Assembly: GCA_910586445.1 (NCBI GenBank)
Contig: CAJUHV010000001.1
Coordinates: forward strand, 91,837-155,836
Origin: an uncultured Eubacterium sp.
Lineage (GTDB): Bacteria; Bacillota; Clostridia; Lachnospirales; Lachnospiraceae
DNA: 64,000 nt
Reading direction: 5' to 3'
The notes below the pieces were generated by a model. The model was not told the origin of the DNA and searched no databases. It worked only from the letters and a program-made list of their open reading frames with translations. Position numbers and translations under genes: made by a program. This document shows, piece after piece, positions 26,421-35,749 of the stretch (position 1 is its first letter; the number at the start of each line of letters is the position of its first letter).

Positions 26421-27467
26421 TTAATTTTTCAGTTTTGGATCAAATGCATCCCGCAGTCCGTCTCCCAGCAGGTTAAAGCTGAGGATAATTAAGCTGATCA
26501 AAACAGCAGGTATAAACAGCAGGTATGGATATGTATTCATACCGTTGATCGCATCGCTCGCCAGACTTCCAAGCGACGGCAGCGGAACGGCGACACCCAT
26601 TCCTAAAAAGCTCAAAAAGCTCTCTGTAAATATGGAAGAAGGGATCTGCAGCGTAGTTGTAACAATCAGCGTACCTATACAGTTTGTCAGCAGATGCTTT
26701 TTAATAATTTTGCCATTGCCGACGCCGAGCGCCCTTGCTGCCGTCACATATTCACTTTCTTTTAACATCAGCACCTGGCTTCTGACCATTCTCGCCATGC
26801 CGACCCAGTACAAAAGTGCAAATACAATAAAAATACTGATCAGGTTTTTGCCGACAACGCCGACCCAGGCAAATCCTGGAACATCTTTCAGGCCCTCTAA
26901 CGGTGCATTCAGTGCAAATGCCAAAAGAACGATCAGCAGGATATCAGGTACCGTATATATAACATCTACGATACGCATCATGACCAGATCCACCCAGCCG
27001 CCGAAAAATGCTGCGATCGAACCGTATGCTGATCCTATGATCAAAATAATGCCGGTTGCAATCAATCCTACCAGGAGGGAGATACGGCTCCCCATCATAA
27101 CACGGATGGCATAATCACGGCCCATTTTATCCGTGCCGAATATATGCGGAAATACCTTTTCCCCGGCATCGATGCGCGCCTGCTCATCTGCCGAATATTC
27201 CATCGGTGCCAGATTATTTGCGCCTTTCATCTGATCTTTGTAAGAATACGGATAAAAAGCAGGAACGATAAAGGAAAAAATCATAACAAGTATAATGACT
27301 ACAATGCTTACCATAGCTACTTTATTTTTCACAAGACGGCGCACTCCGTCTTTCCAAAAGCTCACGCTCTCTCTCATAATAACCTGACTCTGCTTTTCCT
27401 CCTCTGTAGCAGGCAGAAAATCGTCAGGATTAAGCTTTAACTGAAAACTTAATGGATTTTGTTTCAT
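26421..27467 (-). CDS. oppC: Oligopeptide ABC transporter permease OppC
   Basis: 348 residues. An N-terminal helix and a soluble stretch precede the BPD transmembrane domain with five further helices; the EAA-type loop reads YVTAARALGVGNGKIIKKHLLTNCIG. The GTG at 27470 immediately precedes the ATG at 27467, and GGAGAAAG upstream fits the ATG better. It forms the channel with OppB. Confidence 0.94.
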   Translation of the reverse strand: MKQNPLSFQLKLNPDDFLPATEEEKQSQVIMRESVSFWKDGVRRLVKNKVAMVSIVVIILVMIFSFIVPAFYPYSYKDQMKGANNLAPMEYSADEQARIDAGEKVFPHIFGTDKMGRDYAIRVMMGSRISLLVGLIATGIILIIGSAYGSIAAFFGGWVDLVMMRIVDVIYTVPDILLIVLLAFALNAPLEGLKDVPGFAWVGVVGKNLISIFIVFALLYWVGMARMVRSQVLMLKESEYVTAARALGVGNGKIIKKHLLTNCIGTLIVTTTLQIPSSIFTESFLSFLGMGVAVPLPSLGSLASDAINGMNTYPYLLFIPAVLISLIILSFNLLGDGLRDAFDPKLKN

Positions 27468-27480
27468 CACTGCTTTCTCC

Positions 27481-28398
27481 TTACTTTAATTTAATTCTTG
27501 GATCTACGATCTTGTATACGATATCTACCACTACATTCATGACAATAATCAGTGTCGCAAGGAAAATCGTAGTCCCCATAATCAGCGTATAATCACGGCC
27601 GTTGATCGCACGGATAAATTCGCCGCCGAGGCCTGGAATTGTAAAGATTTTTTCAACTACAAAGCTGCCTGTCACCGTATAGGCGAGCATCGGGCCTACA
27701 TAAGTGATTACCGGAAGTATTGCATTACGCAGTGCATGTTTAAAAAGTATCAGAAAACCGGACACGCCCTTTGCTCTGGCAGTTCGCATATAATCCTGTC
27801 CGAGAACATCCAGCATGGAGGAACGCATCAGCCTCATAATATATGCCGTCGGATAAAATGACAGTGCCATAACCGGCATCACATAATGCTGCCATGTCGT
27901 CAGCCCCATCGTAGGCAGTATCTGCAGATTGACACCAAATACATACAACAGCAGCGTACAGATTACAAAACTAGGAACTGCTATTCCACATGTAGCAATC
28001 ACGCTGATTAAGCTGTCTAAAAATTTACCTCTTTTTAATGCTGCAATACAGCCCAGAGGTATTCCAAGCAAAAGAGAAACTAATACAGAAACACCGCCAA
28101 GTCTGGCTGATACTGGAAATCTCGATAAAATAAGATCTGTAACGGTCCACCCGCGCTGCTTTAAGCTGTCGCCAAAATCAGCCCGCAGGGCATCGCCCAT
28201 ATATGTTAGATACTGTTGAAATAATGGCTTGTCCAAACCAAACTTTGCCTCTAAGGCAGCCGTCGCCTGAGGACTGATCGCCTTCTCCGAAAGAAACGGT
28301 CCGCCGGGAACTAAATTCATTAGAAAAAATGTAATCGTTGCAACTGCCCATATCGTTACAACTGCAAGCCCAATACGTTTTGCTATGTACTTTAACAT
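27481..28398 (-). CDS. oppB: Oligopeptide ABC transporter permease OppB
   Basis: 305 residues with six helices, the N-terminal LVPGGPF region typical of OppB and the EAA loop YMRTARAKGVSGFLILFKHALRNAI. AAGGAG precedes the ATG. First gene of the operon, preceded by a consensus promoter and followed by oppC after 13 bases. Confidence 0.95.
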   Translation of the reverse strand: MLKYIAKRIGLAVVTIWAVATITFFLMNLVPGGPFLSEKAISPQATAALEAKFGLDKPLFQQYLTYMGDALRADFGDSLKQRGWTVTDLILSRFPVSARLGGVSVLVSLLLGIPLGCIAALKRGKFLDSLISVIATCGIAVPSFVICTLLLYVFGVNLQILPTMGLTTWQHYVMPVMALSFYPTAYIMRLMRSSMLDVLGQDYMRTARAKGVSGFLILFKHALRNAILPVITYVGPMLAYTVTGSFVVEKIFTIPGLGGEFIRAINGRDYTLIMGTTIFLATLIIVMNVVVDIVYKIVDPRIKLK

Positions 28399-28455
28399 AC
28401 CTACAACTCCTTATCCTAATTTAAAAAAGGAATCTGCTATTCCCCATTGCTCAGT

Positions 28456-28484
28456 ATAATATCAAACAATTTGAAGTTTGTCAA
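28456..28484 (-). promoter_or_regulatory. opp operon promoter
   Basis: On the minus strand TTGACA (28479-28484), 17 bases, TATTAT (28456-28461), with the oppB start about 58 bases downstream of the -10 box. Close to sigma-A consensus. Confidence 0.82.
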
Positions 28485-28581
28485 TACTGCTCAGCGGTGA
28501 AGTGCTGCTGAAAAAAAGTGGAACTGCTGCCTTTTGCAGGCTGAGGACACGCTCTAGTGCCATGCTGGGACAGGGTGGAAA

Positions 28582-28610
28582 TTGACAGAAGCGCAGTGAG
28601 AGATTATACT
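28582..28610 (+). promoter_or_regulatory. Promoter for the response regulator/kinase/ABC module
   Basis: TTGACA (28582-28587), 17 bases, TATACT (28605-28610). It lies about 165 bases before the response regulator gene and divergent from the opp promoter. The leader contains three direct repeats. Confidence 0.72.
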
Positions 28611-28693
28611 GATACTGCTGCCGGCATTCTGAATCCATGTATGCACAGCAAATTATTTTTATAATTATTTGTGTCTGAAAATCAACAAAAAAA

Positions 28694-28765
28694 CTCAGAT
28701 ATTTAGGATATTAACAATAAGAATTTAGATATTTAGGTAACTGGCAAAAAAATTTAGATATTAGG
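28694..28765 (+). repeat. Three direct repeats (29-30 bp period) before the response regulator
   Basis: The core AGATATTTAGG occurs at 28697 and 28727, and as AGATATTAGG at 28756; the last two are preceded by AATTT. The third overlaps the ribosome binding site. Regular spacing of close to three helical turns suggests a binding site for a dimeric regulator or a leader element. Confidence 0.75.
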
Positions 28766-28776
28766 AAATGAGCAGA

Positions 28777-29454
28777 ATGAAAAAAATACTATTAATCGAA
28801 GATGACAAGGATTTAAATATCGGACTGACCTACGATCTGGAGATGGAATGCTACAAAGTCTATTCCGCCTATACATTAGCAGAAGGAATGCAGCTTTTAA
28901 GCGAATCTGCCGCCGACCTGATCCTTCTGGACGGGAATCTGCCGGACGGGGATGGATTTGAATTCTGCCAGCATGTAAAGTCTAAAATGGATATTCCTAT
29001 TATATTTCTGACAGCGAGGGATATGGATACGGACGAAATGAAAGGCTTTGACTGTGGTGCGGACGATTATATTACAAAGCCTTTTAAAATGCCGATCCTT
29101 CACCGCAGAATCCAGGCGGCGCTTCGTAAAAACGGCGCAAAAGACGAAAGACATTTATATGACGACGGCTATTTAAAAATCGACTTTGACAGGCTGACTG
29201 CCACACTTGCAGGAAACCCGCTCTTGATGACCCCTACGGAATATAAAATCGTGCGTCTTTTGACGGCAGACCCGGACAAAGTCATGACAAAGCGTCTGCT
29301 GCTTGAGAAAATATGGGACAACAGCGGTAACTTTGTAGATGAACACGCTGTAGCGGTCAATATCAACCGGCTGCGCAAAAAAATCGAATCCGACGGACAT
29401 GAATACATCAAAACACTTTACGGGATGGGGTATCAATGGAAAAAATATTACTGA
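28777..29454 (+). CDS. OmpR-family response regulator of an ABC-transporter-linked two-component system
   Basis: 225 residues from the ATG at 28777 (AGGAA ten bases upstream; an ATG at 28768 has no spacing for a site). Receiver domain with LIEDDKD, phospho-acceptor Asp 52 (ILLDGNLPDGDG) and TKPF, then winged helix (MTPTEYKIVRLL, VDEHAVAVNINRLRKKIE, LYGMGYQWKK). The kinase gene overlaps its end by 19 bases and an ABC exporter follows. This gene order is typical of systems that sense antimicrobial peptides or envelope stress and induce the linked ABC transporter. Confidence 0.94.
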   Translation: MKKILLIEDDKDLNIGLTYDLEMECYKVYSAYTLAEGMQLLSESAADLILLDGNLPDGDGFEFCQHVKSKMDIPIIFLTARDMDTDEMKGFDCGADDYITKPFKMPILHRRIQAALRKNGAKDERHLYDDGYLKIDFDRLTATLAGNPLLMTPTEYKIVRLLTADPDKVMTKRLLLEKIWDNSGNFVDEHAVAVNINRLRKKIESDGHEYIKTLYGMGYQWKKYY

Positions 29455-30374
29455 CAATCTCCCTGCTGCTTTTTCTGGCAGCCATCGGTACCGCGGTTTA
29501 TATCAGACAAAGCCTTATCGTCTATACTACACAGATCTTAGACTGTCTGGATTCTATTGGAAAAGGAGTCGGACAAGGCATCTTAAAAAAAGATTTTGAC
29601 TTTTATAAAGACTTAGAGACACTGCCCGCAAAAATACAGATGAAAGTATATCAGCTCTGCGAATTTGTAGAAAAAAGATCTGAAGAGAACCTGCGCCAGC
29701 GAAAGCAGTTGGAATCGATCATATCGGACATATCCCATCAGGTAAAGACACCGATCGCCAGCATACGGATGTACCACAATCTGCTGGAACGAGAATCTCT
29801 TGACGCAGAAAAGCATAAAGAGTTCCTTCTGGCCGCAGAGCATCAGGCCGACAAACTGGAATTTTTTATGAAAAGCATGATTACCATGTCACGGCTGGAA
29901 ACGGGCCTGATCTGTGTACAGCCGGAAATAAACTCGATCTATGAGCTGATTGCACAGGCAGTCTGCGACATTGCGCTAAAGGCCGAAGAAAAAAACATAG
30001 AAATCACTGCCGCCTGCGAAGAAGGGCTGTCTGCATACTTTGATGAGCGCTGGACGCTGGAAGGCGTATTTAATATTTTAGATAACAGTGTAAAATATAC
30101 CCAGAACGGCGGCCGCATAGAGATCAGCGCCGGAAAAACAGACTTTTTTGTAAGAATCAAAATAAAAGACAATGGACGCGGAATTGCAAAATCCCACATT
30201 CCTGACATTTTCAAGCGTTTTTACCGCGAACCAGAATCCGCCCAGATCGAAGGCGTCGGAATCGGCTTGTATCTGGCACGGGAAATTGTCATGAATCAGC
30301 ACGGATTTATTGAAATATGCTCAAAATCAGGCGTCGGAACGGAAGTATATATCAATCTCCCTGTATCCGGCTGA
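29436..30374 (+). CDS. Sensor histidine kinase with a minimal membrane anchor
   Basis: 312 residues. One N-terminal helix (residues 4-25) and almost no extracytoplasmic domain, then HisKA (DISHQVKTPIASIRMY), N box (LDNSVKY), G1 (DNGRGIA) and G2 (GVGIGLYLA). Kinases of this shape usually do not sense ligand themselves but read the state of a partner transporter. The ABC transporter gene begins 155 bases downstream, after a terminator-like hairpin. The start overlaps the regulator gene, indicating coupling. Confidence 0.92.
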   Translation: MEKILLTISLLLFLAAIGTAVYIRQSLIVYTTQILDCLDSIGKGVGQGILKKDFDFYKDLETLPAKIQMKVYQLCEFVEKRSEENLRQRKQLESIISDISHQVKTPIASIRMYHNLLERESLDAEKHKEFLLAAEHQADKLEFFMKSMITMSRLETGLICVQPEINSIYELIAQAVCDIALKAEEKNIEITAACEEGLSAYFDERWTLEGVFNILDNSVKYTQNGGRIEISAGKTDFFVRIKIKDNGRGIAKSHIPDIFKRFYREPESAQIEGVGIGLYLAREIVMNQHGFIEICSKSGVGTEVYINLPVSG

Positions 30375-30402
30375 TACGATCATTCATCACACCTTAAAGC
30401 TG

Positions 30403-30455
30403 AGATTATCTCAGAATTGTTACTTTTTTGAGAACAATTTGAGATAATCTTTTTG
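30403..30455 (+). terminator. Terminator or attenuator between the kinase and ABC genes
   Basis: AGATTATCTCA (30403-30413) pairs with TGAGATAATCT (30440-30450), and AATTGTT/AACAATT extends the stem; a T5 tract follows. It would end or attenuate the regulator-kinase transcript before the transporter genes. Confidence 0.85.
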
Positions 30456-30529
30456 TATGCTGATTACAGCAGAACAGTTCGGCTTACATTAAAGCAGTAC
30501 ATATTTCATTTAGAAAGGCAGGAATCCAC

Positions 30530-31201
30530 ATGAGCTGTATTTTAGAAACTAAGGATTTGAAAAAATATTACGGAAAGGAACCAAATATTACAAAAGCACT
30601 GGACGGCATAAGCATATCTGTAGAGCAGGGTGAATTTGTATCTGTCATCGGCACGAGCGGCAGCGGAAAGTCTACGCTGCTGAACATGCTGGGCGGCCTG
30701 GATGTGCCGGATTCCGGCAGCGTCAAAATCAGAAATAAAGAAATTGCCCAGATGAATGATGAGCAGCTGACGATTTTCCGTAGAAGAAACATAGGATTTG
30801 TATTCCAAAATTATAATCTGGTACCAATCTTAAACATATACCAAAACATTGTGCTGCCGCTGGAGCTGGACGGCAATAAAATAGATCAGGAGTACGTCCA
30901 GAAAATCATCCATCTGCTGCACCTAGAAGAAAAACTGGACAACCTGCCCAACAATCTTTCCGGCGGGCAGCAGCAGCGGGCAGCGATTGCAAGAGCGTTA
31001 GCCGGCAAGCCTGCGATTATTCTGGCAGACGAGCCGACCGGGAACTTAGATTCCAAAACTTCTCTGGAAGTCATGCAGCTGCTGCGGATGACTAGCACGG
31101 AGTTTGGACAGACACTTGTAATGATTACGCACAATCCCGAGCTGGCTCAGATCGCAGACCGCATGATTCAGATTGAAGACGGACGCATCGTATGCCAGTA
31201 A
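30530..31201 (+). CDS. ABC transporter ATP-binding protein (MacB/BceA/LolD class)
   Basis: 223 residues: Walker A (GTSGSGKSTLL), Q loop (FVFQNYNLVP), signature (LSGGQQQRAAIARAL), Walker B (IILADEPTGNLD) and H loop (MITHNPELA). GKSTLLNMLGGLD and TGNLDS are typical of ATPases partnering FtsX-type permeases. An AAAGGCAGG site precedes the ATG. It should drive the large permease encoded next; this class works by mechanotransmission rather than classical transport. Confidence 0.94.
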   Translation: MSCILETKDLKKYYGKEPNITKALDGISISVEQGEFVSVIGTSGSGKSTLLNMLGGLDVPDSGSVKIRNKEIAQMNDEQLTIFRRRNIGFVFQNYNLVPILNIYQNIVLPLELDGNKIDQEYVQKIIHLLHLEEKLDNLPNNLSGGQQQRAAIARALAGKPAIILADEPTGNLDSKTSLEVMQLLRMTSTEFGQTLVMITHNPELAQIADRMIQIEDGRIVCQ

Positions 31202-31226
31202 TTTTATTTTGAAAAGAGGTTTCCAC

Positions 31227-33761
31227 ATGAAAATGCTTGAAAACAATAACAAAAAAAATATAAAAACACTGTCTGACAGCTGCTTAAAGGCCAATAAAGG
31301 CCGCAATACAATAGCCATCTTTGCCATTACACTGACAGCTATTTTATTTATGTCGCTCACTACGGCTTTCGAAGGCTCCTCGATCAATATTCGAAACCAG
31401 CTGCTGCGCCAGTCAGGCACAAAGTTCATGGTATCGATCAAAAACCTGACAAAAGAAGAGGCACAGCAGATCGTTTCTTACCCGGAATTTACAAAGGCCG
31501 GAGTCGAACGGTATGTTTCAAACGTATTAAATCCAGAATTAAATTATATGACTGCCATAGCCGGCTGGGCCGATGAATCCGCTGCCCAAAACAGCTTTAT
31601 GACATTGGAGGAAGGCCATTATCCCCAGAAAATCGATGAAATTGCCTGTGACTCCGAAGTACTCATGCTCTTGGGCCTTCCATATAAAACTGGCAGCTCA
31701 TTTAAGCTGCAGTATACGGCAGGAGAAAAAATTCTGGAAAGGCAGATGACTGTCTGCGGCATTTGGAAAGGAATGCGCCATGAACAGCAGTCCTCGCTGC
31801 TGGTATCTGAAAGCTTTGTAGATGAAGCCGTGTCTTTTATGGACGGCGTATATGCCGTGTACCGCAACAGAAACTATGACGTAAGAGGCAGCTTTGCCAG
31901 CGAAAAAAATATTTCCGAAACGCTGGATAAAATCGTAGAAAGGGCCGGATATGATCCTGACGCCGAACGAAACGAAGACGGATTTTTAATCCACCATATC
32001 AATCCCGTCTATGGGACTCAGTCCATGGATTCTGCACAGGAGTTTTTACAGGCCTGTATTGCAGCACTGCTTATTTTACTTGCCGGGTATCTTATTATTT
32101 ATAATATATTTAAAATATCTGTGGAAAAAGATATCCGCCTCTACGGCCAGTTAAAGACAATCGGGCTGTCACCCAGACAGATCCGCTATATGATCATACG
32201 CCAGGGCACACTGCTCTCCTTTATAAGCATACCGATCGGACTTATTCTTGGGCTGTTTATCGGAAACGGCCTGCTCTGGTGGCTGTTTATGTCCAATTCT
32301 TCCTTTACGGAAACATCCTTTATCGTGCCGCCTGTATGGATCTGGCTGCTGTCCGCCCTGTTCACATGGTTTACAGTCAGAATCAGCTGCAGCAGGCCGG
32401 GCAGGATCGCAGGCCAAATCTCACCGATCGAGGCTCTAAAATATAATACTGCCGCCAAAAGCAAAAAAACGCATCAGCGCGGGAAAGCTTCCAGACACCG
32501 GATCGCCTCCATGGCATTAGGCAACCTGAGCAGAAACAAGATAAAAACGGCAATAGTCGTTACTTCTCTTTCGCTCAGTGCAGTACTTTTAAACAGTGTG
32601 CAGAACTATGTACAAAATATGGATGAGCAGACCTATGTAAAGCATCAGACAATTGCAGATTTTGATGTCAGAAATGCCGCTTATTTAAAAACATCTTCGG
32701 AGGATTTTCAAAAAATAGTCCCGGAAGATGCCGCACAGACTTTGAAAAACCTAGACGGCGTGGTGGATTTTGGCCAGGTGTACTGCAATATGCTGCCGGA
32801 TGACGAGCTTACAGAGCAGCAGGAGGATCTGGCTAAGGTTATATCCATTAACGGTATAGAAACGCCGAGCGATATTGTAAAATTTGACCGTAACAGAATG
32901 ATTTACGGCTATGACGAAAATGCTCTTTCCAAACTGAAAATCATAGAAGGATCGATCGATTATGAAAAGCTCTGCAGCGGCAATTATGTTATAATAACCG
33001 GTTTTCTATCCGACCGCGATGAATATTACTATGAAACTTCAGAATTTCATGCTGGTGATACGATTGAAGCAGAAATTAACGGAACGATACAAAAATATAC
33101 GGTCATGGCCGTTGCCGGCACTGCTATTTCGCTGAATATGAGCTACAGTAAAGGCGGATATGAGTCACTTGCGTTTGCAGAGCCTCTATTTTTAAAGATG
33201 TTTCCTCAGATGAAAGGGCCTATCCACTGTCTGTTTAATGCGCAGGACGGAAAATTTGACGATGTCAACCAAGCCGTTGACCTGACTGCGCAGAGAAACG
33301 GCCTGTCGGTTCTTTCACGGCTGAGTGCAGAGGAAGAATTTATGCAGATGAAAACGACTTATGGACTGGCCGGAACTACCGTCTCACTGATTATCGGCAC
33401 AATCGGACTGCTGAACCTGATCAACGTCATACTGACCGGCGTAATTGCCAGACGCATGGAATTTGCTTCTATGCGCAGCATAGGCATGACAAAAAAGCAG
33501 CTGCTAAAGCTGATTATATATGAGGGACTGATGTATGCAGCACTTGCAGGGATCATCGGCCTGGCTGTCAGCAGCATTCTATCTGTTACGCTGGTAAAAG
33601 ACCTTTCCGCTGACCTATGGTATATGAAATACCACTTTACATTGCTGCCTGCCGCTGCGGCCTCCATATTCTGCATAATATCTGCCGCTGTAATCTGTGC
33701 CGTCACAGACCGTTTCTGGAATCAGGGCAGTGTCGTGGAACAGCTGCGGTCTGCAGATTAA
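31227..33761 (+). CDS. FtsX-like ABC permease, duplicated domain architecture
   Basis: 844 residues from the ATG at 31227 (AGAGG site upstream; the frame opens at 31173 inside the ATPase gene). Eight helices arranged as TM1, large extracytoplasmic domain, TM2-4, then TM5 (IKTAIVVTSLSLSAVLL), second large domain and TM6-8, the LolE/MacB-like repeated FtsX layout. Characteristic segments KTIGLSPRQIRYMI and RSIGMTKKQLLKLIIYEG follow each domain. With the ATPase and the minimal kinase it forms a likely peptide-sensing or envelope-stress module. The substrate is not known. Confidence 0.92.
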   Translation: MKMLENNNKKNIKTLSDSCLKANKGRNTIAIFAITLTAILFMSLTTAFEGSSINIRNQLLRQSGTKFMVSIKNLTKEEAQQIVSYPEFTKAGVERYVSNVLNPELNYMTAIAGWADESAAQNSFMTLEEGHYPQKIDEIACDSEVLMLLGLPYKTGSSFKLQYTAGEKILERQMTVCGIWKGMRHEQQSSLLVSESFVDEAVSFMDGVYAVYRNRNYDVRGSFASEKNISETLDKIVERAGYDPDAERNEDGFLIHHINPVYGTQSMDSAQEFLQACIAALLILLAGYLIIYNIFKISVEKDIRLYGQLKTIGLSPRQIRYMIIRQGTLLSFISIPIGLILGLFIGNGLLWWLFMSNSSFTETSFIVPPVWIWLLSALFTWFTVRISCSRPGRIAGQISPIEALKYNTAAKSKKTHQRGKASRHRIASMALGNLSRNKIKTAIVVTSLSLSAVLLNSVQNYVQNMDEQTYVKHQTIADFDVRNAAYLKTSSEDFQKIVPEDAAQTLKNLDGVVDFGQVYCNMLPDDELTEQQEDLAKVISINGIETPSDIVKFDRNRMIYGYDENALSKLKIIEGSIDYEKLCSGNYVIITGFLSDRDEYYYETSEFHAGDTIEAEINGTIQKYTVMAVAGTAISLNMSYSKGGYESLAFAEPLFLKMFPQMKGPIHCLFNAQDGKFDDVNQAVDLTAQRNGLSVLSRLSAEEEFMQMKTTYGLAGTTVSLIIGTIGLLNLINVILTGVIARRMEFASMRSIGMTKKQLLKLIIYEGLMYAALAGIIGLAVSSILSVTLVKDLSADLWYMKYHFTLLPAAAASIFCIISAAVICAVTDRFWNQGSVVEQLRSAD

Positions 33762-33776
33762 AATAGTATTTTCCTA

Positions 33777-33819
33777 TTGACAATTCCATTTTATAGATAT
33801 AAAATGTAGCTTGCTACAT
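33777..33819 (+). promoter_or_regulatory. marR-mate promoter with overlapping palindromic operator
   Basis: TTGACA (33777-33782), 17 bases, TAAAAT (33800-33805). The perfect palindrome ATGTAGCTTGCTACAT (33804-33819) overlaps the -10 end and the start of transcription, the usual place for a MarR autorepressor site. Confidence 0.82.
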
Positions 33820-33842
33820 AAAATCCATATTGGAGACTGCAG

Positions 33843-34280
33843 ATGAACGAAATCGGATGCTATTTGAAAAAAATTCATAACCAGCTGGAGAACGACTTTA
33901 ACCGCAAATTTAAAAAATACGGCCTGACCAGTACCCAGCTTGATGTATTGGAATATCTGGCACAGCATGCAGATGCAGATCATACGCTTTCAGATATCGC
34001 TGCGTATTTTGATGTCAGGCACACCAGCATGATCCATGTGTTAAAGCTCTTAGAAGGCAAAGGATTTATCTGCCGAAGCAGTACATCCGCGGACAGCCGC
34101 GCCAAGCCGGTCTCTCTGACAGACCGCGGCCGTCAGATAGTTTTAGATGTCTCAAAATCATGCCCTGCTTTCCATCAGCAGATGTTTTCCGGCATATCTG
34201 ACGAAGAACAGAAGCTGCTGGCCAGGCTGCTTGACCAGATTTATAAAAATCTAAACGCCGACGCTTTCAAAGAATTATAG
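33843..34280 (+). CDS. MarR family transcriptional regulator
   Basis: 145 residues with the winged-helix core (LTSTQLDVLEYLAQHADADHTLSDIAAYFDVRHTSMIHVLKLLEGKGFICR) and the wing motif SADSRAKPVSLTDRG that defines MarR proteins. A GGAG site precedes the ATG. It is the first gene before a MATE pump (60 bases), so it probably represses itself and the pump and releases DNA when a toxic ligand binds. Confidence 0.93.
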   Translation: MNEIGCYLKKIHNQLENDFNRKFKKYGLTSTQLDVLEYLAQHADADHTLSDIAAYFDVRHTSMIHVLKLLEGKGFICRSSTSADSRAKPVSLTDRGRQIVLDVSKSCPAFHQQMFSGISDEEQKLLARLLDQIYKNLNADAFKEL

Positions 34281-34340
34281 CAGTCTGTACTCTGGATATG
34301 AATTTATATCTATAAATGGAATACGAAAGGAGAATATTCT

Positions 34341-35714
34341 ATGCAAGATAAGACAACAGAAATTTTTAGAGATGCACCTGTGCCGAAAGCCGTAATCAGC
34401 AATGTCATCCCATCGATTGTCAGCATGATTATGGTTCTGATTTATAATCTGGCAGACACTTTTTTTATTGGACAGACAAAAAACGCTTATATGGTCGCTG
34501 CCGTCTCCGTAGCCACACCTGCATTCCTCATATTTATGGCTGTAGGCATGCTTTTTGGCATCGGCGGCACATCGCTGATTTCCAGAACACTGGGAGAGGG
34601 ACATTCAGAAAAAGCAAAAAATGCCTCTTCTTTCTGCTTCTGGACAGGACTGTGTATCGGTGTTATTGCCATGATCGCCATATGGGTGTTTGCAGAGCCT
34701 GTCAGCCGTGCGATCGGTGCAAGTGATGACACACTGGGCTATACCGCCCAATATCTGGATATTGTGGCAGGCGCGATCCCGTTTCTAATTATCAGCAACA
34801 GCTTCAGCAATATCATCCGTGCAGAAGGCAATGCGCAGACTGCCATGATGGGCATGATCATAGGCAACCTGATCAACATCGTGCTGGACCCGATCATGAT
34901 CCTCGGCTTTGGATGGAATGTGGCAGGTGCCGCGATCGCAACCGTGCTCGGCAATGTCTTTTCCGCCGCCTTTTACATCAGGCACCTGCTTTCCAAAAAC
35001 GCACTGCTTTCTATCCATCCAAAATATTTTAGGGCGGCAGGCGGCATTGCGGCAGGCGTGCTCTCTATCGGCATTCCGGCGTCTTTAAACAGCATCCTGA
35101 TGAGCCTTTCCAATATCGTCGTCAACAATATCATGTCTGAATATGGCGATATGGCTGTCGCAGGGCTTGGCGTCGCTATGAAGGTAAATATGATCGTAGT
35201 TATGCTGCTGATCGGACTCGGCACCGGCATACAGCCGATTTTGGGCTACTGCTTTGGTGCAGGGAATAAGGAACGCTATGCAGCCGTGCTGAAGTTCTCC
35301 CTCATGCTTGCATTCGGACTGAGTGCCGTGATGACAGTGATCTGCTACCTCGGTGCAGGGCCTTTGGTTCACGCCTTCCTCGATGATGCGGATGCATTCA
35401 GCTACGGGATGTCTTTTGCACGTATATACATTTATTCCGGCCCAGTTATGGGGCTGCTTTTCGTATTTATCAATGCCATTCAGTCCACGGGAGCGGCCCT
35501 TCCTGCGCTGATCCTGTCGATCAGCCGCCAGGGTATTATTTATATGCCTGTATTATTTTTATTTCGGAGCATATTCAACTCTGCAGCCATGCTGGCAGCC
35601 GCACAGCCGATTACAGATTATCTGTCTGCAGCCCTCGCAGTTACTTTGTTTATGTTTATCTATAAAAAATGGAACCCCGTCCAGCATACGGCAGATACAG
35701 CCAGTATCCATTAG
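34341..35714 (+). CDS. MATE family multidrug efflux transporter
   Basis: 457 residues, about twelve helices in two related halves. Conserved early motif NLADTFFIGQ, then GIGGTSLISRTLGEG, and FSNIIRAEGNAQTAMMGMIIGNLINIVLDPIMI. MATE proteins export cationic drugs or metabolites using a sodium or proton gradient. A GAAAGGAG site precedes the ATG. Pairing with a MarR gene and its operator suggests drug-induced expression. Confidence 0.94.
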   Translation: MQDKTTEIFRDAPVPKAVISNVIPSIVSMIMVLIYNLADTFFIGQTKNAYMVAAVSVATPAFLIFMAVGMLFGIGGTSLISRTLGEGHSEKAKNASSFCFWTGLCIGVIAMIAIWVFAEPVSRAIGASDDTLGYTAQYLDIVAGAIPFLIISNSFSNIIRAEGNAQTAMMGMIIGNLINIVLDPIMILGFGWNVAGAAIATVLGNVFSAAFYIRHLLSKNALLSIHPKYFRAAGGIAAGVLSIGIPASLNSILMSLSNIVVNNIMSEYGDMAVAGLGVAMKVNMIVVMLLIGLGTGIQPILGYCFGAGNKERYAAVLKFSLMLAFGLSAVMTVICYLGAGPLVHAFLDDADAFSYGMSFARIYIYSGPVMGLLFVFINAIQSTGAALPALILSISRQGIIYMPVLFLFRSIFNSAAMLAAAQPITDYLSAALAVTLFMFIYKKWNPVQHTADTASIH

Positions 35715-35749
35715 CCCGCCTGCTGCATAATTAAGTAGTCAGATCTATG

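Noticed and set aside
28540..28560. ACACGCTCTAG resembling the end of element A
   Set aside because: Only 11 bases match and no second end or TA pair is nearby; it may be a relic or chance.
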